From Muribaculaceae bacterium (GTDB taxonomy: Bacteria; Bacteroidota; Bacteroidia; Bacteroidales; Muribaculaceae), in the NCBI GenBank assembly GCA_009775125.1, contig VSPD01000004.1, positions 61,773 through 125,772 of the forward strand: a DNA stretch of 64,000 nt. The letters are read 5' to 3'. The position numbers and the translations under genes were made by a program. Positions 37,351 to 45,958 of this stretch are shown in pieces (position 1 is the first letter of the stretch; each line of letters begins with the position of its first letter). The notes under the pieces were generated by a model. That model saw nothing but the letters and a program-made list of their open reading frames with translations. It was not told the origin of the DNA and made no database searches.

Positions 37351-37662
37351 TTAAAATTTCATTTTGTCAATTCCTTGAACATCGACCGTTTTGATCGAGC
37401 GGAAAATGTTGATGATAATTGCAATGGCGAGCGCAGTCTCGGCCGCGGCGATGGCGATGGCGAAGAGCGTGAAGAACATGCCTTCCATCTGGCCGGGGAA
37501 GAGGTAGCGGTTGAAGAGCACGAAGTTGATGTCAACGGCGTTGAGCATCAGCTCGAGCGAGATAAGCATGGCGATCATGTTTTTACGGGTGATGAATCCG
37601 TAGACGCCGCAGCAGAACATGATCAGCGAGGGGATGAGCCAATAGATAAGAGTGATATTCAT
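37351..37662 (-). CDS. nuoK: Complex I subunit K
   Basis: The product has 103 residues and three membrane helices. The two conserved buried Glu residues are visible in AMLISLELMLNAVDINF and AIAAAETALAIAI. It links the quinone end to the antiporter-like subunits. It lies six bases from both nuoJ and nuoL. Confidence 0.95.
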   Translation of the reverse strand: MNITLIYWLIPSLIMFCCGVYGFITRKNMIAMLISLELMLNAVDINFVLFNRYLFPGQMEGMFFTLFAIAIAAAETALAIAIIINIFRSIKTVDVQGIDKMKF

Positions 37663-37668
37663 ATCCGA

Positions 37669-38181
37669 TCAATGTTTACGGGCGATAACGACACCGCCGA
37701 TTATACATGCGAGCAGCAACACGGATATGGCCTCGAAAGGCAGCAAGTACTGGCCCTGGGCTGTACCCATGAGGGTCTCGCCGATGAGGTTCATGTCGGG
37801 GTCGGCATGCTCGGGAAGGGTTACAAAATTCATAAAACGGGCCACCATGGCATAGCCTGCGGTGCAGAACATTGCCAGCGCGGCAACAAGGCCGAGTGTC
37901 TTCGACTTCGACGCAAGTTTTTCGGAGTTGTCACCGGGCTTTGACGTGAGCAATATCGAGAACACGAACAGCACCACGATGCCGCCGGCATAGACGGCAA
38001 TCTGCACGGCACCCAGGAATTCGTAGCCGAGCATGAAGTAAAGGGCGGCTGCTGCAAAAAGGGTGAAGAGCAGGTAAGTGGCCGCGCGGAGGATCTTGCG
38101 CGTAGTCACGGCGAGTACCGAGAATGTGACCATCGCCAATGCGACAATCACGTACAGAATGATACTTCCTACTGATTCCAT
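37669..38181 (-). CDS. nuoJ: Complex I subunit J
   Basis: The product has 170 residues and five membrane helices. Typical segments are RKILRAATYLLFTLFAAAALYFMLGYEFLGAVQIAVYAGGIVVLFVFSILL, with the helix 3 pi-bulge region. It completes the membrane arm core between NuoK and NuoH in the assembled enzyme. It is preceded by a 71-base gap after nuoI, without a terminator. Confidence 0.94.
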   Translation of the reverse strand: MESVGSIILYVIVALAMVTFSVLAVTTRKILRAATYLLFTLFAAAALYFMLGYEFLGAVQIAVYAGGIVVLFVFSILLTSKPGDNSEKLASKSKTLGLVAALAMFCTAGYAMVARFMNFVTLPEHADPDMNLIGETLMGTAQGQYLLPFEAISVLLLACIIGGVVIARKH

Positions 38182-38252
38182 ATGTTGGTTTATTTATTTT
38201 CTTGTTGTAAAAAAAGTCCTGTCGGGCTTAAAAATATCCCGGCCTGTCAATT

Positions 38253-39023
38253 TTATCCTTTGGCAGCGTCGCGCTCGGCTTTGGCTTTGAGGGCGGCCAT
38301 GAATGTGGCCTCGCGCTGGGCAAGGATAGTCTTGATTTCTTCTTCGGTCTTGCCTTCCTCAGCCAATTTGGCGGCGTCGCGCTCGCATTTGGCCTTGAAA
38401 GCGGCAATAGCCTTTGCCTGCACGGGGTCCTGGGCTGCGGGAGCGGCCTCGGGAGCCTGGCCGGCAGCTGCGGCTTCGCGCTCGGCTTTTGCTTTAAGCG
38501 CGGCGGCTATCTTGGCTTCTTTCTCGGCCTTGGCCTTTGCAAGCTCTTCGGGAGAAGGAGCAGGATCTTCCACTTCGGGCAGATAGTTGAGTTTTTTCAG
38601 AAGTTTTTCACGCGTGAAAACGGCTTGCTCGAAGTCGTTGTTGAAAGCGAGGGCGTCGGTGGGGCAATTCTGCACGCAAAGCTGGCAGAAAGTGCACGAG
38701 CCAAGGTCGTAGAGATATTTGTCGAGTTTCTTTTTCTTTTTTCCGTCGGCGGTCTCGACCATTTTGGTCTCGAGAGTGATGGTGCCGTTGGGGCAAACGC
38801 GTTCGCAAGTGCCGCAGGCGATACATTTATGCCGTCCGTCTTTGTCGTAGACAAGTTGCAGGATTGCACGGAAACGTTCGGGGACGTGGCGAGTCTCGCG
38901 GTCCTCGGGATAGAACTCTGTGATTTTAGGAGTGACCAATTCTTTACCGGTGACCTGCAAACCTTTGATAAGACTTGCAATACCGGAGCCTAATGACTGA
39001 AAATATTCTTTTACACTACCCAT
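38253..39023 (-). CDS. nuoI: Complex I subunit I (2x[4Fe-4S]) with a long Lys/Ala/Glu-rich C-terminal tail
   Basis: The product has 256 residues. Two ferredoxin motifs are intact: Cys67, 70, 73, 77 and Cys110, 113, 116, 120. These bind clusters N6a and N6b, which pass electrons towards NuoB. The core ends near residue 150. About 105 residues of charged, Ala-rich sequence follow, including two related AALKAKAERDAA-like blocks at about 173-185 and 243-255; typical NuoI proteins are about 150-180 residues. The tail looks helical. It is the first complex I gene after the inserted ATP synthase set, 84 bases past atpG, and no terminator lies between. Confidence 0.92.
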   Translation of the reverse strand: MGSVKEYFQSLGSGIASLIKGLQVTGKELVTPKITEFYPEDRETRHVPERFRAILQLVYDKDGRHKCIACGTCERVCPNGTITLETKMVETADGKKKKKLDKYLYDLGSCTFCQLCVQNCPTDALAFNNDFEQAVFTREKLLKKLNYLPEVEDPAPSPEELAKAKAEKEAKIAAALKAKAEREAAAAGQAPEAAPAAQDPVQAKAIAAFKAKCERDAAKLAEEGKTEEEIKTILAQREATFMAALKAKAERDAAKG

Positions 39024-39107
39024 TGGTATGTTTTGATTTTGATTTTCGACAGGAATTTGATTTTATGTCGGGAAATATCAGGAATATGGTGAAATCGCCG
39101 GAAAGTA

Positions 39108-39992
39108 TCAGTCGCGGACTTGACCGCCGACGATGTCGAGAAGTTCGTTTGTGATTGACTGCTGTCGCAGCTTGTTGTATTCGAGGCGCAGCTGCTCGAG
39201 GAGCTTTTTGGCGTTGTCGTTGGCCGACTGCATTGCCATGACGCGGGCAGCTTGCTCTGAAGCCCGGTTTTCGCCAAATACCTCTTGCACCAGGGCAAGA
39301 AGATACATCGGGAGCACTGTTGCAAAAATCGACGCGGCGTCCGGCTCGAAGATATAGGGGCGGGCCGTTTCTGCAGCTTCTCCGGCAGAGAATGACTCTA
39401 CTGAAAGAGGAAGCATCGGAGCGGCCACGGGGCGCTGACGCGAAATCGATTTGAAGTTCTGGTAAACTATGTCGATACGTCCGGTCTCTCCGTCGATAAA
39501 CCGGCGTTGCAGCTCGTCGTTGAAAGCCTTCACGGCATCGCCCTCGGCTTTGGAGTTGACCGGGGCCGTCTCCACGCTTATGCGATGTGTGGCAATCTTG
39601 CGCACGGCCTTGTCCATTTTCTTGCCTACGGTGACGATGTTGATGTGCACGCCTTCGCCGTAGCGGTCGCGCAAGTCGGCAATGTGTCCGAGCAGGAATT
39701 TGAACAGGTTCACGTTATATGCGCCGCAAAGGCCGTCGTCGGAACCGAGGACAACGACAGTGGCATGCTCGACGCGGTCGGGAACCACGGTCAATGGCGA
39801 CGAGCACGGAGCGTCGGCGCCGAGAAGGTTGGCGATGATAGCCTCGATCTGGTTGCGGAAAGGGAGGAGGCGGCGCAGGGCGGCCTCGGCCTTGTGCATC
39901 TTGGCCGAAGATATCATCTTCATGGCTCCGGTGATTTTCTCTGATGAGGCCACCGAGCCTATGCGTCCTTTTAATTCGCGTAGAGTTGCCAT
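39108..39992 (-). CDS. atpG: ATP synthase F1 gamma subunit
   Basis: The product has 294 residues. It has the N-terminal rotor helix (LRELKGRIGSVASSEKITGAMKMISSAKMHKAEAAL), the Rossmann middle with VVLGSDDGLCGAYNVNLFKFL, and the C-terminal helix MAMQSANDNAKKLLEQLRLEYNKLRQQSITNELLDIVGG. It is the central rotating shaft. It is the last atp gene before nuoI. Confidence 0.96.
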   Translation of the reverse strand: MATLRELKGRIGSVASSEKITGAMKMISSAKMHKAEAALRRLLPFRNQIEAIIANLLGADAPCSSPLTVVPDRVEHATVVVLGSDDGLCGAYNVNLFKFLLGHIADLRDRYGEGVHINIVTVGKKMDKAVRKIATHRISVETAPVNSKAEGDAVKAFNDELQRRFIDGETGRIDIVYQNFKSISRQRPVAAPMLPLSVESFSAGEAAETARPYIFEPDAASIFATVLPMYLLALVQEVFGENRASEQAARVMAMQSANDNAKKLLEQLRLEYNKLRQQSITNELLDIVGGQVRD

Positions 39993-40067
39993 TTATAGTT
40001 TTCTTTTGAGATTACGACAGTGTATCGGGAGTGTTGCTTGGATTGATATCGTGGCTTGCCGGCTTTA

Positions 40068-41642
40068 TCATTCGCCGAACGAGCCGGCTATTTCCACGGC
40101 GGCGTCGGTGAGTTTCGCTGTAACGTCGTCGGGGAGCTTGCCTTCGAGGATGGTGGTGAACACCTCGGGATATTTTGCGTGGAGCAGCTGGAGATATTGC
40201 TTTTCAAACTGCGCCACTTTGTCGAGGGGCACACGCTCGAGCAGTCCGTTTACGCCGGCATATATCACCGCCACTTCGTCTTCGACAGTCACGGGATGGT
40301 ACTGGGGCTGGATGAGAAGGCGCTCGTTCTTGCGGCCTTTGTCGATAACACGAGCTGTGACGGGGTCGATATCGCCGCCGAATTTGGTGAACGATTCGAG
40401 TTCGCGGAACTGGGCCTGGTCGATTTTGAGCGTACCGGCCACTTTTTTCATTGATTTAATCTGGGCGTTACCGCCTACACGCGACACGGAGATACCCACG
40501 TTGATGGCCGGGCGGATACCGCGGTTGAAAAGAGCCGTTTCGAGGAAAATCTGACCGTCGGTGATGGAGATTACGTTTGTCGGGATGTAAGCCGATACGT
40601 CGCCGGCCTGTGTCTCGATGATTGGGAGGGCAGTAAGCGAGCCGCCGCCTTTCACCATGGGCTTGAGAGCCGCGGGAAGGTCGTTCATGCGCGATGCCAC
40701 TTCCTGATTGTCGATAATCTTGGCGGCGCGCTCGAGCAGACGCGAGTGGAGATAGAAGATATCGCCGGGATATGCCTCGCGGCCCGAGGGACGTTTAAGG
40801 ATAAGAGAGATTTCACGATATGCCACGGCCTGCTTCGAGAGGTCGTCGTAGACGATGAGGGCGTCGCGGCCTGAATCGCGGAAGTATTCGCCGATGGCCA
40901 CGCCGGCAAAAGGCGAATAGTAGCGCATCGAAGCGGAGTCGGAAGCGGAAGCGGCCACCACTACGGTGTAGTCGAGCGCGCCGTACTGGCGGAGAGTCTC
41001 CACGGTAGCGGCAATCGACGATGCTTTTTGTCCGATAGCCACATATATGCAATATACGGGCTTGCCTTCTTCGAAATTCTTGCGCTGGTTGATGATTGTG
41101 TCTATGGCGATGGCAGTCTTGCCGATCTGACGGTCGCCGATAATAAGTTCGCGCTGTCCGCGGCCGATGGGCACCATAGAGTCGATGGCCTTGATACCGG
41201 TCTGGAGAGGCTGAGTCACAGGCTGGCGGTAGATTACGCCGGGAGCCTTGCGCTCGAGAGGGAGACGGATGAGGTCGCCGGAGATGGGTCCTCGGCCGTC
41301 GATAGGCTCACCAAGCACATTGATAACGCGGCCGAGCAGACCTTCGCCGACGGGTATCGAGGCGATTTCACCGGTACGGCGCACGGTCATGTTTTCGGTG
41401 ACTTTATTTACGTTGTTGAGCAGGATGACGCCGACGTTGGATTCTTCAAGGTTGAGGGCCACGCCTTTTACGCCGTTTTCGAACTCCACGAGTTCGTTTG
41501 CGCAAACGTTGTCAAGCCCATAGACGTGGGCAACGCCGTCGCCAACTTCGAGGACAGTGCCGACTTCTTCAAACGACACTTTTGCGTTGACGTCGCGGAG
41601 TTGTTGTTTCAGGACTTCCGAAATCTCGTTAGGGTTTATCAT
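40068..41642 (-). CDS. atpA: ATP synthase F1 alpha subunit
   Basis: The product has 524 residues. The nucleotide-binding P-loop is at 169-176 (GDRQIGKT), with the arginine finger region in INVGISVSRVGGNAQIKSM. It forms the alpha3beta3 head with AtpD. It lies 7 bases after atpH. Confidence 0.97.
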   Translation of the reverse strand: MINPNEISEVLKQQLRDVNAKVSFEEVGTVLEVGDGVAHVYGLDNVCANELVEFENGVKGVALNLEESNVGVILLNNVNKVTENMTVRRTGEIASIPVGEGLLGRVINVLGEPIDGRGPISGDLIRLPLERKAPGVIYRQPVTQPLQTGIKAIDSMVPIGRGQRELIIGDRQIGKTAIAIDTIINQRKNFEEGKPVYCIYVAIGQKASSIAATVETLRQYGALDYTVVVAASASDSASMRYYSPFAGVAIGEYFRDSGRDALIVYDDLSKQAVAYREISLILKRPSGREAYPGDIFYLHSRLLERAAKIIDNQEVASRMNDLPAALKPMVKGGGSLTALPIIETQAGDVSAYIPTNVISITDGQIFLETALFNRGIRPAINVGISVSRVGGNAQIKSMKKVAGTLKIDQAQFRELESFTKFGGDIDPVTARVIDKGRKNERLLIQPQYHPVTVEDEVAVIYAGVNGLLERVPLDKVAQFEKQYLQLLHAKYPEVFTTILEGKLPDDVTAKLTDAAVEIAGSFGE

Positions 41643-41649
41643 TTTGTGC

Positions 41650-42201
41650 TTATTTGTTGCTTAAAAGTTTGAGACGAAGTTGTTTCAATTCGTTTTTGAC
41701 GGAAGCGTCGAGACGTTGGTTGTCGATGCTTACGGTGAACCCTCCGAGGAGGCCGGGGTCGACGGAGAACGAATACTCCATGGTGCCGTCGGGAATCTGC
41801 GCTGCTATGAGCGATTCGAGGCGTTCACGGGTCTGGGGCTGCATCGGCGCCGCGGACACAACATCCACTTTAAAGATGCGGTGCTCCCGACGGTAGATGC
41901 CCAGATAGGCAAGGGCGATGTCGCGGACCATGGCCATGCGGCCGTTTTCCTCGAGCAAAGCGAAGAAACGCACCAACTCCGGGGCGTCGGCGGCAGATGT
42001 GTGGGCCGCGGTAAACAGCAGCGCACTTTTGTCGGCGGCGGAAATAAAGGGGTTGGCCATAGTCTTGCCGAGCTGCGGCTCGGCCGCAAAGGCTTCTGCG
42101 AGGGTGTTAAGACGGCTGTACATGAGGCTGTCGGTTTTGTTTTCGGCAGCCACCATGTATAGCGCTTTTGCGTAACGGCGTGGAATAAGTCCTTGGTCCA
42201 T
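41650..42201 (-). CDS. atpH: ATP synthase delta subunit
   Basis: The product has 183 residues. The N-terminal helical domain starts LIPRRYAKALYMVAAENKTDSLMYS, and the C-terminal conserved segment is FSVDPGLLGGFTVSIDNQRLDASVKNELKQLRLKL. It links the peripheral stalk to the F1 head. Confidence 0.93.
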   Translation of the reverse strand: MDQGLIPRRYAKALYMVAAENKTDSLMYSRLNTLAEAFAAEPQLGKTMANPFISAADKSALLFTAAHTSAADAPELVRFFALLEENGRMAMVRDIALAYLGIYRREHRIFKVDVVSAAPMQPQTRERLESLIAAQIPDGTMEYSFSVDPGLLGGFTVSIDNQRLDASVKNELKQLRLKLLSNK

Positions 42202-42209
42202 CGTTATTG

Positions 42210-42707
42210 TCAGTTTTTACTTTCCATTTCATCGAGGAGTGAGTCGACCAGGCGTGTCTGAGCCTTATCGTCGGCAAGGTTCTGTTTGGTTACCTTTTCG
42301 GCGATTTGCAGGGCAAAGTCTGAAACCTGGTCGCGGAAGGCCTGCTCAGCTTCTTTCTGCTGCTGGGCAATCGACACCTTGGCCTGGTCCATCACCTTTT
42401 GGGCTTCTTTCTGGGCTTCGGATCGAGCTTCCTCGATTATCTGGTTTTTCATTTTGTCGGCCTCGCGGAGCATGTCGGCCTGCTGGCGGCGTGCCTGCGC
42501 GAGATATTTGTCGGCTTCTTCTTTGGCGTTGTCAAGTTGCAGTTTGGCGTTCTGCGCGTATTCCACACCCTTGTCGATAAGGTCGGCTCGCTGGTCGAGA
42601 CCTTTAAGGATGATGGGCCAGGCGTATCTCCACAACACGAGGAAGAGGACGCCGAACGACACGAACATCCAAAAGATTAGGCCGAAGTCAGGGGTGAATA
42701 GTTCCAT
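42210..42707 (-). CDS. atpF: ATP synthase Fo b subunit
   Basis: The product has 165 residues: one N-terminal membrane helix (DFGLIFWMFVSFGVLFLVLWRYAW) then a long charged coiled coil rich in Gln, Ala, Lys and Glu (QLDNAKEEADKYLAQARRQQADML). It forms the peripheral stalk. One b gene is present and no b' gene is seen. Confidence 0.94.
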   Translation of the reverse strand: MELFTPDFGLIFWMFVSFGVLFLVLWRYAWPIILKGLDQRADLIDKGVEYAQNAKLQLDNAKEEADKYLAQARRQQADMLREADKMKNQIIEEARSEAQKEAQKVMDQAKVSIAQQQKEAEQAFRDQVSDFALQIAEKVTKQNLADDKAQTRLVDSLLDEMESKN

Positions 42708-42727
42708 TTACGGATTCTTGACAGGGA

Positions 42728-42961
42728 TTATACGAAGAGAGCAAGGATACAAACGATGACAGCGAAGAGGGCAACACCTTCGATAAGGGCGGCGATGACG
42801 ATCATGTTGGAGCGGATGTCGCCTGCTGCTTCGGGCTGGCGGGCGATGGCTTCCATAGCTGCCGCACCGATCTTGCCGATACCGATACCTGCGCCGATTG
42901 CTGCGATTGCTGCGCCGATGGATGCGCCGAGGCCGCTGAGGGCCAATTCTGCTAAAATCAT
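42728..42961 (-). CDS. atpE: ATP synthase Fo c subunit (proton type)
   Basis: The product has 77 residues forming two helices around the polar loop ARQPEA. The ion-binding acid is Glu61 in AALIEGVALF. The Na+ ligands of sodium-type c subunits (Gln in helix 1, Ser/Thr after the Glu) are replaced by Ile and Gly/Val, so the ring should carry protons. This is a motif-based reading. Confidence 0.95.
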   Translation of the reverse strand: MILAELALSGLGASIGAAIAAIGAGIGIGKIGAAAMEAIARQPEAAGDIRSNMIVIAALIEGVALFAVIVCILALFV

Positions 42962-43014
42962 AATTGTAAGTTTTTGGTTGTTATTTTATTGTTTATTAAT
43001 TTTTTCAAAATTTC

Positions 43015-44133
43015 TTATTTGGCATGTTCCTCATGGCCTTCATGGCCTTTCTCTCTGGCAAGGGAGATGAAGATGGTGGAGAGCATGGTGAATACGTAGG
43101 CCTGGATGAAACTTACCAGCACGTCGATCAAAAGCATGAAAATCGAGAAGCCTACCGACACCACGGTGGTGAGACCGCCGGCCACCGGATTCATGGCCGA
43201 GAAGATGAAGATAAGCAGCGTGAGCACAAGCACTATCATGTGGCCGCCCATCATGTTGGCGAAAAGACGCACGGTGAGCGCGGCCGGCTTGGTGAACATA
43301 CCGAATATTTCAATCACCGGCATGATGGGGAGGGGGAATTTAAGCCAAAGGGGCACATCGGGCCAGAAGATTTCTTTCCAATAGTGCTTGGTGCCGTAGA
43401 TGTTGGTAACAAAGAATGTCATAACGGCGAGCACAAGGGTAATGGCGATATTGCCCGTGAGGTTGGCGCCGCCGGGGAACACCACGATAAGGCCGAGAAG
43501 GTTCATGCCGAGGATAAAGAAGAACACTGTCATCAAATACGGGGCGAACTTAGGCGCGTCTTCTTTGAGCGTGGCCTTCACAACGCCGTTGTAGACAAAT
43601 TCCACGCATGTCTCGATGGCGCCAAGGCCTTTGCGGGGCGATTTCGAGCCTTTTTTACGATGCCAGCCGGCAAGCCAAAGCATGAGCAGCGATACAAGCA
43701 CAACGGTGATGAACAGCGCGGCCACATTCTTGGTGATGGATATGTCGAGGGGGCGATATTCCTCGCCGTCGACAATCTCAACCACTTTTCCCTGGTAGGG
43801 CGAACCGAATTTGGCAATCGTGAACACTGCGCCGCCGGCGTTGTATTCCTCGCCGTGCTGGATGCGCGACGACATGAAACAGCGGAATCCTCCGTCCTTG
43901 GCTTTTACTATAATCGGAAGGGGAATACGGTGATGGTGGTCGAAAGGCACCTCCCAGCCATAGGCGTCGCCAAGATGCTCGAAGATTATTTCCTTGGGGT
44001 TGACCTTGCCTTCGTCGAAATGTGTTTCTTCGGCCACGGCAGGGCTTTGCGGCTCGGCCTCGGCGCCGCTTACGGCAAAACCCGGGAGCAGCACGGCGAG
44101 CATCACAAAGATATATTTGATGAATTTCTTCAT
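43015..44133 (-). CDS. atpB: ATP synthase Fo a subunit with an N-terminal periplasmic extension
   Basis: The product has 372 residues, about 100 longer than the E. coli protein. It opens with a signal-like segment (MKKFIKYIFVMLAVLLPGFAVSGAEA) and an extra domain of about 110 residues with a His run (FDHHHRIPLP), a known feature of Bacteroidetes a subunits. The proton-channel Arg289 lies in ALTVRLFANMMGGH. A charged His-rich tail closes the protein (EKGHEGHEEHAK). Confidence 0.94.
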   Translation of the reverse strand: MKKFIKYIFVMLAVLLPGFAVSGAEAEPQSPAVAEETHFDEGKVNPKEIIFEHLGDAYGWEVPFDHHHRIPLPIIVKAKDGGFRCFMSSRIQHGEEYNAGGAVFTIAKFGSPYQGKVVEIVDGEEYRPLDISITKNVAALFITVVLVSLLMLWLAGWHRKKGSKSPRKGLGAIETCVEFVYNGVVKATLKEDAPKFAPYLMTVFFFILGMNLLGLIVVFPGGANLTGNIAITLVLAVMTFFVTNIYGTKHYWKEIFWPDVPLWLKFPLPIMPVIEIFGMFTKPAALTVRLFANMMGGHMIVLVLTLLIFIFSAMNPVAGGLTTVVSVGFSIFMLLIDVLVSFIQAYVFTMLSTIFISLAREKGHEGHEEHAK

Positions 44134-44158
44134 TCGGCAGGAGTTGGTGTCAAAATGG

Positions 44159-44398
44159 TTAATACAAGCAGACCGACACTATATTGTTGTCGACATCGAC
44201 GATGCCGCCGGAAATTTCCGTCACGACGGGCTCGGCTGCGTCGGCAGGTTTATAGACTATTTTGCCGGCGGAGAGTGTGGATATGAGCGAAGCGTGGTTT
44301 TGAAGCACGGTAAACGCCCCGACGGTGCCGGGAAGCGTGACAGATGTCACTTCACCTTCAAACACAATCTCTTGCGCGGATATAATCTTGAGTGTCAT
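44159..44398 (-). CDS. atpC: ATP synthase F1 epsilon subunit, short form
   Basis: The product has 79 residues, only the N-terminal beta-sandwich (IISAQEIVFEGEVTSVTLPGTVGAFTVLQNHASLISTL and EISGGIVDVDNNIVSVCL). The two-helix C-terminal domain of longer epsilon subunits, which inhibits ATP hydrolysis in E. coli and Bacillus, is missing. The inhibition would have to come from elsewhere, if it exists. Confidence 0.93.
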   Translation of the reverse strand: MTLKIISAQEIVFEGEVTSVTLPGTVGAFTVLQNHASLISTLSAGKIVYKPADAAEPVVTEISGGIVDVDNNIVSVCLY

Positions 44399-44416
44399 TT
44401 TATTCTATTTATGGAT

Positions 44417-45919
44417 TTACTTTACTTCGGCGAGAAGGCGCTTGCCCTTTTCGATTGCCTCGTCGATAGTGCCCACGTTGAGGAATGCCTGTTCGGGATA
44501 TTCGTCCATTTCGCCCGAAAGAATCATCTTGAAACCGCGGATTGTCTCGTTGAGGGGCACCATCACACCGGGAAGGCCGGTAAACTGCTCTGCAACGTGG
44601 AACGGTTGCGAAAGGTAACGCTGGGCGCGGCGGGCGCGGGAAACGACGAGTTTGTCTTCGTCGGAAAGCTCGTCGACACCGAGGATGGCGATGATGTCCT
44701 GCAATTCGTTGTATTTCTGGAGGAGCTGCTTCACGGCCTGGGCTGTGTTGTAGTGGTCCTCGCCAATGATATTGGGGTCGAGAATACGCGATGTGGATTC
44801 GAGGGGGTCTACCGCAGGGTAGATACCAAGCTCGGCAATCTTACGCGAGAGCACGGTGGTGGCGTCGAGAAACGAGAATGTCGTGGCGGGAGCCGGGTCG
44901 GTCAAGTCGTCGGCCGGCACATAGATAGCCTGCACCGAGGTGATGGAGCCGTTCTTTGTCGATGTGATACGCTCTTGAAGCGAACCCATCTCGGATGCAA
45001 GCGTAGGCTGGTAACCTACGGCCGAAGGCATACGGCCAAGAAGCGCCGACACCTCGGAACCGGCCTGAGTGAAACGGAAGATATTGTCGATAAACAGAAG
45101 CACATCCTTGCCGCCCGCGCCTTGGTCGCGGAACTGCTCGGCCACGGTAAGACCCGACAGAGCCACGCGCAGACGTGCGCCCGGGGGTTCGTTCATCTGG
45201 CCGAACACAAGCGTGGCCTGTGATTCTTTCAATTTGTCGACATCGACATCGGCGAGGTTCCACTGGCCTTTTTCCATGCCTTCCTGGAATTTTTCGCCGT
45301 ATTTCATTACACCCGACTCAATCATTTCACGGAGCAGGTCGTTACCCTCGCGGGTACGCTCGCCCACACCGGTAAACACCGAGAAGCCGTCGTGGCCTTT
45401 TGCAATGTTGTTGATAAGCTCCATGATGAGCACGGTCTTGCCCACGCCGGCACCGCCGAACAAACCGATCTTGCCGCCCTTGGAGTAGGGTTCGAGAAGG
45501 TCGATAACCTTGATACCGGTGGTAAGGATTTCCGTGCCGATGGTGAGGTCGTCGAATTCGGGCGCAGGCTGGTGGATTGGACGGAGATTTTCACGGTCGA
45601 GAGCCGGAAGGTTGTCGATGGCGTCGCCAATCACATTGAGAAGACGACCCTTGATCTGGTCGCCGGTGGGCACGGCTATCGGACGCTCGAGGTTGTCGAC
45701 GCGAAGACCGCGTTGCAGACCGTCGGTAGATTCCATAGCGACGCAACGCACGGTGTCTTCACCGATATGCTGCTCCACTTCAAGGATTAGTTGCGTGCCG
45801 TCTTCACGGTCGATTTTCAGGGCTGTGTAGATGGGAGGGATGAGATTGTCGTCGCCCTCGAACACTACGTCGACCACCGGGCCGATTACCTGGGCTACTT
45901 TGCCGAATTTGTCGCTCAT
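44417..45919 (-). CDS. atpD: ATP synthase F1 beta subunit (catalytic)
   Basis: The product has 500 residues with the P-loop GGAGVGKT at 155-162 and the catalytic Glu/Arg in GVGERTREGNDL, followed by the signature PSAVGYQPTLASEMGSLQERI. It makes ATP at the alpha/beta interface. It is the first atp gene and lies only 39 bases after the nuoH stop, in the same direction, with no terminator or clear promoter between. Confidence 0.97.
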   Translation of the reverse strand: MSDKFGKVAQVIGPVVDVVFEGDDNLIPPIYTALKIDREDGTQLILEVEQHIGEDTVRCVAMESTDGLQRGLRVDNLERPIAVPTGDQIKGRLLNVIGDAIDNLPALDRENLRPIHQPAPEFDDLTIGTEILTTGIKVIDLLEPYSKGGKIGLFGGAGVGKTVLIMELINNIAKGHDGFSVFTGVGERTREGNDLLREMIESGVMKYGEKFQEGMEKGQWNLADVDVDKLKESQATLVFGQMNEPPGARLRVALSGLTVAEQFRDQGAGGKDVLLFIDNIFRFTQAGSEVSALLGRMPSAVGYQPTLASEMGSLQERITSTKNGSITSVQAIYVPADDLTDPAPATTFSFLDATTVLSRKIAELGIYPAVDPLESTSRILDPNIIGEDHYNTAQAVKQLLQKYNELQDIIAILGVDELSDEDKLVVSRARRAQRYLSQPFHVAEQFTGLPGVMVPLNETIRGFKMILSGEMDEYPEQAFLNVGTIDEAIEKGKRLLAEVK

Positions 45920-45958
45920 AACGGAGTTTAACTATTGAGAGGTGATTTTATGCTTGAT

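Noticed and set aside
42728..42961. Sodium-type ATP synthase c subunit
   Set aside because: The Gln and Ser/Thr sodium ligands are missing next to Glu61.
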